Positions 1 to 7,036 of a stretch of DNA of 34,452 nucleotides are shown in pieces (within the stretch, counting starts at the first letter, position 1; every line of letters begins with the position of its first letter). The notes under the pieces were generated by a model. That model was not told the origin of the DNA. It worked only from the letters and a program-made list of their open reading frames with translations, and did no database searches. The stretch is taken from positions 1-34,452 of the forward strand of contig NZ_JAFWOM010000167.1 of NCBI RefSeq assembly GCF_017545445.1, read 5' to 3'. The translations under genes were made by a program, and so were the position numbers. This DNA is from Fibrobacter sp. (GTDB lineage: Bacteria > Fibrobacterota > Fibrobacteria > Fibrobacterales > Fibrobacteraceae).

Positions 1-82
1 GGTTAGTGGTTAGTGGTTAGGATTGCAATAAGAACGTTCCTTTTACATTCCTGTTTACTAACCACTGTTTACTAACCACCAC
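1..82. repeat. Intergenic repeat element, GTGGTTAG/CTAACCAC type
   Basis: Tandem GTGGTTA units open the segment (1-21) and the reverse-complement units CTAACCAC close it (about 57-81). They enclose a core at 12-58 with a palindromic centre GAACGTTC. The core recurs at 10134-10180 with 41 of 47 identical positions by my alignment. The inverted ends make it look like a small palindromic intergenic element. No open frame is evident. A unit of another family, ATTGACTATTGAC, follows at 91-103. Confidence 0.75.
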
Positions 83-151
83 TACTACCCATTGACTATT
101 GACAAACAACCTATTTGCTAATTTATATAGTATCAAACAATAGCAAAGCAA

Positions 152-1801
152 ATGTTAAAGCAACTTACAATTAACGGATTCACCTTGATTGCCGAAGCGA
201 CGGTTCCCTTCCACGGGGGCTTTACCGCTATTACAGGTGAAACAGGTGCAGGCAAGTCTGTTCTTATGAAAGCGCTCCGCATGGTCTGCGGAGACAAATC
301 GCAAGCATCGATGGTCCGCACGGGCGAAGAAAAAGCGGTCATCGAAGGAATGTTCGATATTTCTAACGAACCCGAAGTCAAACAAATTCTTGCAAAGCTC
401 GAACTCGATGACGACGACGAACTCATCATCCGGCGCGAGATTCTTGAAAACGGCAAGGGACGAGCCCGCGTGAACGGTTCTGTCGTAAGCCTCACGGACT
501 TGCAGGAACTCGGCGAATCGCTGATCCAGATGCACGGGCAGAGCGAGCAACTTTTGTTACGCGACATCCGCACGCATGCCAAAATGCTCGACGAATACGC
601 GGGCAATAACGAGTTGCTTACAGAATACGGCAAGAGCTTTACCGCTTGGAACAACGTTCTTGCAGAAATTGAAAAGACCGAAGCTCACGCCAAAGACTTG
701 GCCGCACAAAAAGACTTTTTGAAGTTCCAGTACGATGAACTTTCAAAGGCCGCTCTCCGCGATGGCGAAGAAGAAGAGCTTGAAGACAAAGTCTCTGCAG
801 CAAGCAAGAGCGAAGCCGAGCACAATCTGCTGAACGAAATTCAGGCACTTATCGGTTGCGACAACGGTATTTTGGAACAAGTTCAGAACCTCCAGTACAA
901 GTTGCGTTCCCTTGCCCAAAAGATTCCGCACTACGAAGAAGACTTGAACGCACTCGTCGAAGTCGCGGATCCGTTCGAAGGAATTTGCAAGGACTTGCAG
1001 AGGCTCCGCCCCTCAAAGTCCATGAGTCCTGTCGAAATTGACAAAGCAAATTCGAGAATCGCGCTGATTCAAAAATTCAAACGCAAATACCGTACCGACG
1101 TGGCCGGACTCATCGCGCTCACCGAACAACGTAAGCAGGAACTCGACAGCCTCGAAAATCTCGATGCCGACCTCGAAGAACTCAAACGCAAAGCAGATGC
1201 ACACAAGGCAGAGACAGAACGGCTCGCCGCCGCTCTCACCGAAAAGCGTCGAGAAGCGGCCCTCCGATTCGACAGCGCTGTACAAGAAATGTTGCGTAAT
1301 CTCGGCATGCCCAAGGCCACGTTCTCTACAAGCATCACCGAACAAGCTCCAGCCGCAAACGGAGCCGACCGCATCGAATTCTTGCTCGCCCCGAACCCGG
1401 GCGAAGGCGAAAAATCGCTGCAGAAGGCGGTGTCCGGCGGCGAACTCAGCCGCGTGCTGCTAGCCATCAAGAGCGTCATGGCAGAACTCGACAAAGTTCC
1501 GCTACTGATTTTTGACGAAGTCGATTCAGGAATTTCTGGCGAAACGGGCAACAGCATTGGCGATGCGCTCCGCAATCTGGGCAAGCACCACCAAGTGCTC
1601 ACTATCACGCATTTGCATCAAGTCGCAAGCCGTGCCGAAAACCAGCTCGCCGTGAGCAAAAAAGAGATTGACGGTAGGACTTTTACGTCTATAATTGACC
1701 TCGACAAGAACGGACGCATCGAAGAAATTGCTAGAATGTTAGGCGGAACATCAGAAACAGTCCGCACTCATGCAAAACAATTGTTGGAGGAAAATCTATG
1801 A
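152..1801 (+). CDS. recN: DNA repair protein RecN
   Basis: RecN is a cytoplasmic SMC-like ATPase that acts early in recombinational repair of double-strand breaks. The product is 549 residues, the usual family length. The N-terminal half carries Walker A GETGAGKS (29-36). The middle is charged and predicted coiled coil (about 150-370). The C-terminal half carries the ABC signature VSGGELS (427-433), Walker B LLIFDEVDSG (D455, E456) and the switch THLHQVA, so both halves of the ATPase head are present. The ATG at 152 begins the typical LKQLTINGF strand. A GGAGG at 1786-1790, inside the gene, serves the next gene, whose ATG overlaps the recN stop. The 5' side is a repeat tract with no clear Shine-Dalgarno. 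No LexA-type operator was recognised. Confidence 0.96.
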   Translation: MLKQLTINGFTLIAEATVPFHGGFTAITGETGAGKSVLMKALRMVCGDKSQASMVRTGEEKAVIEGMFDISNEPEVKQILAKLELDDDDELIIRREILENGKGRARVNGSVVSLTDLQELGESLIQMHGQSEQLLLRDIRTHAKMLDEYAGNNELLTEYGKSFTAWNNVLAEIEKTEAHAKDLAAQKDFLKFQYDELSKAALRDGEEEELEDKVSAASKSEAEHNLLNEIQALIGCDNGILEQVQNLQYKLRSLAQKIPHYEEDLNALVEVADPFEGICKDLQRLRPSKSMSPVEIDKANSRIALIQKFKRKYRTDVAGLIALTEQRKQELDSLENLDADLEELKRKADAHKAETERLAAALTEKRREAALRFDSAVQEMLRNLGMPKATFSTSITEQAPAANGADRIEFLLAPNPGEGEKSLQKAVSGGELSRVLLAIKSVMAELDKVPLLIFDEVDSGISGETGNSIGDALRNLGKHHQVLTITHLHQVASRAENQLAVSKKEIDGRTFTSIIDLDKNGRIEEIARMLGGTSETVRTHAKQLLEENL

Positions 1802-2952
1802 CCGAAAAAACGTCTGACGTTCGGTTGCGAACGCGTGTTTGGAGTGTTTTACGAGCACTCGTATTTGTGTGTGTCATAATATTCATCTGGGAGGGTTGGA
1901 CCAAGACCGCGTGTGCCTTTGTGGGCATCGCGCTTATCATGGGATGGGTCAACCTCTACCAGCTCCGTAGCCAAGAAATCGAAAAGCCTTATTACAAGCT
2001 GTGGCTCAACACCATCGACGGATTCTTGCAGTTCACCGTCATGACAAGCATTTTTGTCCGCGACTTGCTCCAGAACGAAAGTGCCGAAAAAATTCTAGGT
2101 GTCGGCTGTGCCGTATTGCTAGCCCGATTGATAGCGCATACGTTGTTTTCACTGGGCGTTCTCCGCGAAGGGAAACAGCTCCCCCGCAAACGCCGTTGGA
2201 GCAAACTCGCGAATCTATCTGTAACAATAACGATGGGCGTTTATTTGTTGAATTTGGAAAATTTCCAACAAATTATGATGGTCGTTTCCATCTTGCTCAT
2301 CCTCGCCTCAACAGCCGCATACGCCTACTGGTACTACCGCGACCCCGCCCACCGCAAGCCGCTTTCGATCGCAAGCCAGCTCACCATGAGCCGCATCGTG
2401 CTCACACCGTTTTTCCTCTGGGTGTTCTTCTACGATAACGATTTGGATTACAGCAACAACAGCATCGTCTTTAAAGTGCTTGCACTCGTGATGGTGCTCG
2501 GATTCATGCTCACCGATTTCCTGGACGGCAAGCTCGCCCGCGCCATGGGCGAAGTCAGCACGCTCGGCAAATACCTCGACCCGTTCAGCGACAAGATTTC
2601 GAACATGACGATATTCATGTGCTTTATTGCCACGGGTTATGCATCCGTGTGGATGGTCGCATTGATTTACTTCCGCGAATCCAGCGTGGAGACGCTCAGG
2701 ACGCTCGCCGCAAGCGAAGGACTCATCATGCCGGCCCGCCGCAGCGGCAAGTGGAAAACCGCATTGCAAGGGATTGGCATTGTCGCCATTTTGCTTGGAG
2801 CGATTGAACCTGTACGCGCATTGATTCCCGGCTTTGAAGATATTTGGCTGCAATTCCCCATTGTTGTGATGGGCATCATAACGGCCATAACACTCATCAG
2901 CGGAATTGATTATTTCTACGCAAGCAAGCACATTTTAAAGAAGTTTGTTTAA
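1798..2952 (+). CDS. CDP-alcohol phosphatidyltransferase family membrane protein (PgsA-like)
   Basis: The C-terminal half has the complete catalytic signature D-G-x2-A-R-x8-G-x3-D-x3-D: D243 G244, A247 R248, G257, D261 and D265. In this family these residues bind metal and the CDP-activated lipid. The likely reaction is CDP-diacylglycerol plus glycerol-3-phosphate giving phosphatidylglycerophosphate, but the family also uses other alcohols, so the substrate is inferred. At 384 residues it is roughly twice the length of a minimal PgsA. The extra N-terminal part (about 1-190) holds several hydrophobic segments and has no domain I recognise. Its ATG overlaps the recN stop (ATGA), with GGAGG seven bases upstream, implying translational coupling. 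Intergenic sequence and a separately promoted tRNA follow. Confidence 0.88.
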   Translation: MTEKTSDVRLRTRVWSVLRALVFVCVIIFIWEGWTKTACAFVGIALIMGWVNLYQLRSQEIEKPYYKLWLNTIDGFLQFTVMTSIFVRDLLQNESAEKILGVGCAVLLARLIAHTLFSLGVLREGKQLPRKRRWSKLANLSVTITMGVYLLNLENFQQIMMVVSILLILASTAAYAYWYYRDPAHRKPLSIASQLTMSRIVLTPFFLWVFFYDNDLDYSNNSIVFKVLALVMVLGFMLTDFLDGKLARAMGEVSTLGKYLDPFSDKISNMTIFMCFIATGYASVWMVALIYFRESSVETLRTLAASEGLIMPARRSGKWKTALQGIGIVAILLGAIEPVRALIPGFEDIWLQFPIVVMGIITAITLISGIDYFYASKHILKKFV

Positions 2953-3056
2953 CCCCCTCCATCCATTAATAGATGGCAAGTTCTGCAAAAATTCGCGAAA
3001 TTCGGCGGAAAAAGCATAAAAAAATCTTACTCACCCTTTTAAACGACGTTTAGGAC

Positions 3057-3085
3057 TTGCCAAACCCATTATTATTTTCTATATA
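3057..3085 (+). promoter_or_regulatory. Predicted sigma-70-type promoter of the initiator tRNA
   Basis: TTGCCA (3057-3062) and TATATA (3080-3085) are separated by exactly 17 bases. Transcription would start near 3092, a few bases before the tRNA 5' end at 3100. Spacing and position fit a dedicated tRNA promoter. Confidence 0.65.
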
Positions 3086-3099
3086 TGGGACAACCTCGA

Positions 3100-3173
<74 letters not shown>

Positions 3174-3175
3174 CT

Positions 3176-3208
3176 AAAAAACGCAGATTTTAATCTGCGT
3201 TTTTTTTA
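3176..3208 (+). terminator. Intrinsic terminator after tRNA-fMet
   Basis: ACGCAGATT (3181-3189) and AATCTGCGT (3192-3200) form a nine-pair stem with a TT loop, preceded by an A run and followed by a run of eight T. The A run makes it potentially bidirectional. Confidence 0.9.
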
Positions 3209-3210
3209 TT

Positions 3211-3322
3211 GTCATCCCGGACTCGTTCCGGCATGGTTCGACATGCTCCCCCACCTTACGCCGAGGTGACAAAGCAAATCAAGACTTCACTGGATCCTTC
3301 GGGCTAACGCCCTCAGGATGAC
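3211..3322. repeat. GTCATCC-type mosaic intergenic element
   Basis: Begins GTCATCC (3211-3217) and ends GGATGAC (3316-3322), giving seven-base inverted termini. The right end (3289-3322), read on the minus strand, starts GTCATCCTGAG and reaches GAAGGATCCA, matching the element at 10008-10099 in opposite orientation. Internal words such as GGTTCGACA and CCGGCATGG recur in other gaps of the window. No coding potential seen. Confidence 0.6.
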
Positions 3323-3368
3323 GAGACGCAAGAGCAAAACAAGAAACAATGGTTGGAGCAAGCCCCAA

Positions 3369-3412
3369 CCTACTAACCTCAACCACTGTTTACTAACCAC
3401 CAACCACTAATA
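3369..3412. repeat. CTAACCAC-type repeat tract upstream of mqnE
   Basis: Degenerate copies of ACTAACC, AACCACT and CTAACCACC run almost to the mqnE start. They belong to the same family as 57-81 and, inverted, 9921-9951. The tract occupies the place where a promoter and ribosome binding site would be expected, and no Shine-Dalgarno is visible. Confidence 0.65.
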
Positions 3413-3426
3413 ACTATATTTACAGC

Positions 3427-4467
3427 ATGTCTCGCATTTCAGAACAAGAAGCACTCGATTTATTTTTGAACGCCCCCCTCGACGAACTCTGCGCACGCGC
3501 CAATGCAGAAAAAGAAACACGCCACGGCAAGTCCGTCTATTGGGTGAACAACCGCCAAATCAACTACACGAACGTGTGCGTGCTGCACTGCAAATTCTGC
3601 GCATTCAGCCGCATCAAGAAAGATAGCCCGACCGCTTACGACTGGAATTACGAAACCATCCGCGACAAGGCTGCCGAAGCCATTAGCGGCGGTGCACGCG
3701 AGCTGCACATCGTCGGAGGCCTCCATCCCGACCATCCGTTCGATTACTACATCGACATGCTGCGAAAGCTCCGCAAAGAGTTTCCAGCAGCAAACCTGAA
3801 GGCTTTTACCGCTGTCGAAATTTGCCACTTTGCAAAAATTTCCAAGCAGACTCCAGAACAAATTATGGCAACGCTCAAGGACGCAGGGCTTGACGCGCTC
3901 CCCGGCGGCGGTGCCGAAATTTTAGTACAAAGTGTACGCGACAAGATTTGCCCCGGCAAAGAAACTGGCGAAGAATGGCTCGACGTTCACCGTGCCGCCC
4001 ACAAGCTCGGCATCCCGACGAATGCAACTATGTTGTTCGGACACATCGAAAAAATCGAAGACCGCATCGCGCACATGAAGATGCTCCGCGACTTGCAAGA
4101 CGAAGCCCCCGGCTTTTTCGCGTTCATTCCGCTGGTGTATCACCCGGAACACAACGCGCTCCATCAAATCGTCCCGAACATCACAAGCGAAGAAGATATC
4201 TTGCGCACGGTCGCCGTTTCTCGTTTGTTCTTGGACAACTTCCCGCACATCAAAGCGTATTGGATCCAAATGGGCATCGAGACTGCCATGAAAGCTCTCC
4301 ACGCCGGTGCATCAGATTTAGACGGCACAATCATCGAAGAGAAGATTACGCATGCCGCAGGCGCCACAGTTCCCGTCGGCATGAGCCCAGAGCGCATGCA
4401 AAGTCTCATCATAAACGAAGGCCTTGTTCCGGTGGAACGAGACGCCTTGTACGAAAGATTCTCGTAA
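3427..4467 (+). CDS. mqnE: Aminofutalosine synthase MqnE (radical SAM)
   Basis: MqnE is a radical SAM enzyme of the futalosine route to menaquinone. It couples 3-[(1-carboxyvinyl)oxy]benzoate to S-adenosylmethionine to form aminodeoxyfutalosine. The cluster-binding motif is C51-x3-C55-x2-C58. The blocks LPGGGAEI, RDKICPGK, IPTNATMLFGH and FIPLVYHPE are typical of MqnE rather than its relative MqnC. Length (346 residues) fits the family. The ATG at 3427 leaves the normal spacing to the cysteine motif. The gene stands alone here, with no other menaquinone gene next to it. It implies menaquinone-based anaerobic respiration, for example fumarate reduction, in the host. Confidence 0.93.
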   Translation: MSRISEQEALDLFLNAPLDELCARANAEKETRHGKSVYWVNNRQINYTNVCVLHCKFCAFSRIKKDSPTAYDWNYETIRDKAAEAISGGARELHIVGGLHPDHPFDYYIDMLRKLRKEFPAANLKAFTAVEICHFAKISKQTPEQIMATLKDAGLDALPGGGAEILVQSVRDKICPGKETGEEWLDVHRAAHKLGIPTNATMLFGHIEKIEDRIAHMKMLRDLQDEAPGFFAFIPLVYHPEHNALHQIVPNITSEEDILRTVAVSRLFLDNFPHIKAYWIQMGIETAMKALHAGASDLDGTIIEEKITHAAGATVPVGMSPERMQSLIINEGLVPVERDALYERFS

Positions 4468-4548
4468 GAGCGTCACCAACATACCCTTTGATGCCCAAGA
4501 TTCTCGTCCCATTCTTCCATTTTAGAGTATTACTTTTGCAAAAAAAAA

Positions 4549-4577
4549 TTCACATTTATATTTTTTTGCACTATATT
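4549..4577 (+). promoter_or_regulatory. Predicted promoter of candidate small RNA
   Basis: TTCACA (4549-4554) and TATATT (4572-4577) are 17 bases apart in an AT-rich stretch, predicting a start near 4584. No coding sequence follows on this strand before the terminator at 4664-4704. Confidence 0.6.
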
Positions 4578-4583
4578 ATTCTC

Positions 4584-4704
4584 GTGGCAGTAGTAAATTC
4601 TGGTTCTGAGACGGGATGCCGGATCGAATCGTGGAGTAGAACTTACTAGTGTTACGAATTTTCAAGGACTCCGTAGGCTTGCGCATGCGGAGTCCTTCCT
4701 TTTT
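4584..4704 (+). ncRNA. Candidate structured small RNA, unknown family
   Basis: About 120 bases lie between a good promoter and a strong terminator, with no plausible reading frame. CAGTAGTAA (4588-4596) pairs with TTACTAGTG (4643-4651) apart from one G-G mismatch. Directly stacked on this, GTTCT (4603-4607) pairs with AGAAC (4638-4642), leaving a six-base bulge on one side (4597-4602). A 30-base G-rich apical region (4608-4637) follows. The next plus-strand gene is about 8 kb away, so this is not a leader or riboswitch for a downstream gene. I looked for SRP RNA, 6S RNA, tmRNA and tRNA signatures and did not recognise any. Identity unknown; a 3' UTR-derived element of mqnE is an alternative. 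Confidence 0.5.
4664..4704 (+). terminator. Intrinsic terminator of the candidate small RNA
   Basis: AAGGACTCCG (4664-4673) pairs perfectly with CGGAGTCCTT (4688-4697) and is followed by TTTTT at 4700-4704. It could also end an mqnE read-through transcript. Confidence 0.85.
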
Positions 4705-4726
4705 GGAGAAATGTTATTTAATATGC

Positions 4727-4762
4727 AAAAAGACCCGCAACTTTCGTTGCAGGTCTTTTTTA
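4727..4762 (-). terminator. Terminator of fusA
   Basis: GACC-C-GCAAC and GTTGC-A-GGTC form a hairpin with one C-A mismatch and a TTTC loop, flanked by A runs and T runs on either side. It sits just after the fusA stop and is likely bidirectional. Confidence 0.8.
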
Positions 4763-4789
4763 AACTTTCGAGAAGTTTTAGGACTTGGA

Positions 4790-6919
4790 TTAAGCGCGAG
4801 CCTTGACCTTGTCGCCGTACTTCTTGATGAGTTCTTCCTGGATGTTCTTCGGAACCGGGAGGTACTTGCAGAATTCCATCGTGAATTCAGCCTTACCCTG
4901 AGTCATGGAGCGGAGGTCCGTTGCATAACCGAACATTTCGGAAAGCGGGACTTCAGCGTCAATCGTCGTCATGCCGAGTTCTTCGGTCGTGCCAGTGATA
5001 GCACCACGACGCTGAGAAACGTTACCCACAACGCCGCCCTGGAATTCGGTCGGAGTCTGGATTTCGACCTTCATGATCGGTTCGAGAATCTGAGCACCAG
5101 CCTTGGCGAAAGCTTCGCGGAAGGCCATACGGGCTGCAACCTGGAACGCCATATCAGAGGAGTCCACCGGGTGGAAAGCACCATCCTGAACTTCCATTTC
5201 GATACCCACAACCGGGAAGCCGATCAAAGAACCAGCTTCCATGCAGCTCTGGAAACCCTTGTCGCAAGACGGGATGTATTCCTTCGGAATACGGCCACCG
5301 ACGACGGAGTTGACGAAGTTATAGACCTTTTCCTGGTCGCCTTCGACAGCCATCGGACGCATTTCGCCGACAACCTTAGCGTACTGACCAGAACCACCGG
5401 TCTGCTTCTTGTGCGTGTAGTCGAACTTGGCCGGGCGGGTGATGGTTTCGCGGTAAGCAACCTGCGGAGCACCAGTCGTCACGTCGCACTTGTATTCACG
5501 GCGCATACGTTCGATATAAACGTCAAGGTGGAGTTCGCCCATACCCTTGATGATGGTCTGGCCGGATTCCTTGTCAACCTCGACCTGGAACGTCGGGTCT
5601 TCCTTCGTGAAGCGGTTGAGGGCCTTGGACATGTTGTCGAGGTCGTCACGGTTCTTGGCTTCGATAACAAGTTCGATAACCGGGTTAGGAACGTGCATGG
5701 AAGTCATGTTGTAGTGGTTCTTGCCATCCGTGAAAGTCGTACCGGATGCGCAGTCGATACCGAACAGAGCGACGATGTCGCCTGCACCGGCTTCGGTGAT
5801 ATCCACCATTTCGTCAGCGTGCATACGGACGAGACGGCCAACGGAAACCTTCTTGCCGGTTGCCATGTTGGTGATCATGTCGCCCTTCTTGAGGGTACCC
5901 TGATAAACGCGGATGTAGGTGAGCTGGCCATAGCGGTCGTTCACGAGCTTGAATGCGTAGCAGACGAGCGGAGCATTATCTTCGGACTTGAGGACAACTT
6001 CAGCTTCGTTGTTGTCGAGGTCGAGAGCCTTGTTTTCAACGTCGGTCGGGCACGGGAGATAGTCGATAACACCGTCGAGGAGCTTCTGGACACCAATGTT
6101 CTTGTGAGCAGAACCCATGAACACCGGAGTGATGTCGAGGCGGATGGTAGCTTCGCGGATGACCTTCTTGAGGAGGGCCTTGTCGATCTGATCGACGCCA
6201 TACTGGCCTTCCATAGCCTTTTCCATGACTTCGTCGCTGTAGTCAGCGCAGCAGTCCACGAGCTTTTCGCGGTATTCGTTAGCCTGATCGACGAGTTCTT
6301 CCGGAATATCCTTTTCGATCATGTCGTCGCCGTTGTCACCTTCGAAGTAGTAGGCCTTCATTTCGATGAGGTCAACCACGCCCTTAAGATTGGCTTCCAA
6401 ACCTATAGGAATCTGCATGACGCACGGCTTGTGGTTGAGCTTTTCCTTGAGCATCACGGCAACGCGGAGCGGGTTTGCACCGGAGCGGTCGCACTTGTTC
6501 ACGAACACGACACGCGGCACATGGTAGCGCTTCATCTGGCGGTCAACGGTGATAGACTGGGACTGGACACCTTCAACGCCCGTGAGAACGAGGATAGCAC
6601 CGTCCAACACGCGGAGAGAACGTTCCACTTCGATAGTGAAGTCCACGTGCCCCGGGGTATCGATGATGTTGATGGAGTCGGCTTCGCCGCTCTTGGTGTG
6701 GGTCCAGTTTGCAAACGTTGCAGCAGACTGAATCGTGATGCCGCGTTCGCGTTCAAGTTCCATGGAGTCCATCGTGGCACCGACGCCGTCTTTACCACGA
6801 ACTTCGTGGATAGCGTGGATACGCTTTGTGAAGTAAAGGATACGTTCAGTAAGAGTAGTCTTACCGGAGTCGATGTGAGCAGAAATACCAATATTTCTGT
6901 GCTTTTCAATGTTTTTCAT
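4790..6919 (-). CDS. fusA: Elongation factor G, spirochaete/mitochondrial type
   Basis: Translation GTPase that moves tRNA and mRNA through the ribosome after peptide transfer. All five EF-G domains fit in 709 residues. G1 is AHIDSGKT (14-21), G3 is DTPGH (87-91), and G4 is NKCD (141-144) in place of the usual NKMD. The text around G1 and switch I (HIDSGKTT, HEVRGKDGVGATMDSME) resembles mitochondrial EF-G1 and the spirochaete-type group (spdEFG1) more than the common bacterial EF-G, which has HVDAGKTT. The gene is alone, not in a str operon with rpsL, rpsG and tuf, and has its own promoter and terminator. Whether a second EF-G exists elsewhere cannot be seen here. Confidence 0.95.
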   Translation of the reverse strand: MKNIEKHRNIGISAHIDSGKTTLTERILYFTKRIHAIHEVRGKDGVGATMDSMELERERGITIQSAATFANWTHTKSGEADSINIIDTPGHVDFTIEVERSLRVLDGAILVLTGVEGVQSQSITVDRQMKRYHVPRVVFVNKCDRSGANPLRVAVMLKEKLNHKPCVMQIPIGLEANLKGVVDLIEMKAYYFEGDNGDDMIEKDIPEELVDQANEYREKLVDCCADYSDEVMEKAMEGQYGVDQIDKALLKKVIREATIRLDITPVFMGSAHKNIGVQKLLDGVIDYLPCPTDVENKALDLDNNEAEVVLKSEDNAPLVCYAFKLVNDRYGQLTYIRVYQGTLKKGDMITNMATGKKVSVGRLVRMHADEMVDITEAGAGDIVALFGIDCASGTTFTDGKNHYNMTSMHVPNPVIELVIEAKNRDDLDNMSKALNRFTKEDPTFQVEVDKESGQTIIKGMGELHLDVYIERMRREYKCDVTTGAPQVAYRETITRPAKFDYTHKKQTGGSGQYAKVVGEMRPMAVEGDQEKVYNFVNSVVGGRIPKEYIPSCDKGFQSCMEAGSLIGFPVVGIEMEVQDGAFHPVDSSDMAFQVAARMAFREAFAKAGAQILEPIMKVEIQTPTEFQGGVVGNVSQRRGAITGTTEELGMTTIDAEVPLSEMFGYATDLRSMTQGKAEFTMEFCKYLPVPKNIQEELIKKYGDKVKARA

Positions 6920-6965
6920 ATTTTATTTCCACAAATGGAGTTGATGTTTTTGAATGTTGCGCCCA

Positions 6966-6994
6966 AAAATAGAAAAATTTAGGGGGGAACTCAA
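6966..6994 (-). promoter_or_regulatory. Predicted promoter of fusA
   Basis: On the minus strand TTGAGT (6994-6989) and TATTTT (6971-6966) are 17 bases apart, giving a 5' leader of about 40 bases before the fusA ATG at 6919. The same TTGAxx-17-TATTTT layout occurs before the MBG-repeat gene at 33682-33710. Confidence 0.5.
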
Positions 6995-7036
6995 GGGCGG
7001 TTTATCACATGAACGTATAAAAGCGGTAAAAAACGG

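Noticed and set aside
1..110. Possible CRISPR array from the repeated GTGGTTAG/CTAACCAC units
   Set aside because: Units are 7-10 bases with no spacers of constant length, and no cas genes are in the window.
4584..4704. SRP RNA, 6S RNA or a riboswitch as identity of the small RNA
   Set aside because: The SRP GGAA/GCAG loop core is missing, the length is too short for 6S RNA, and no gene follows on that strand for a riboswitch to control.
4649..6982. A 777-codon open frame on the plus strand
   Set aside because: It lies antisense across the whole of EF-G. Its composition reflects the complementary strand of fusA, with no recognisable domain.
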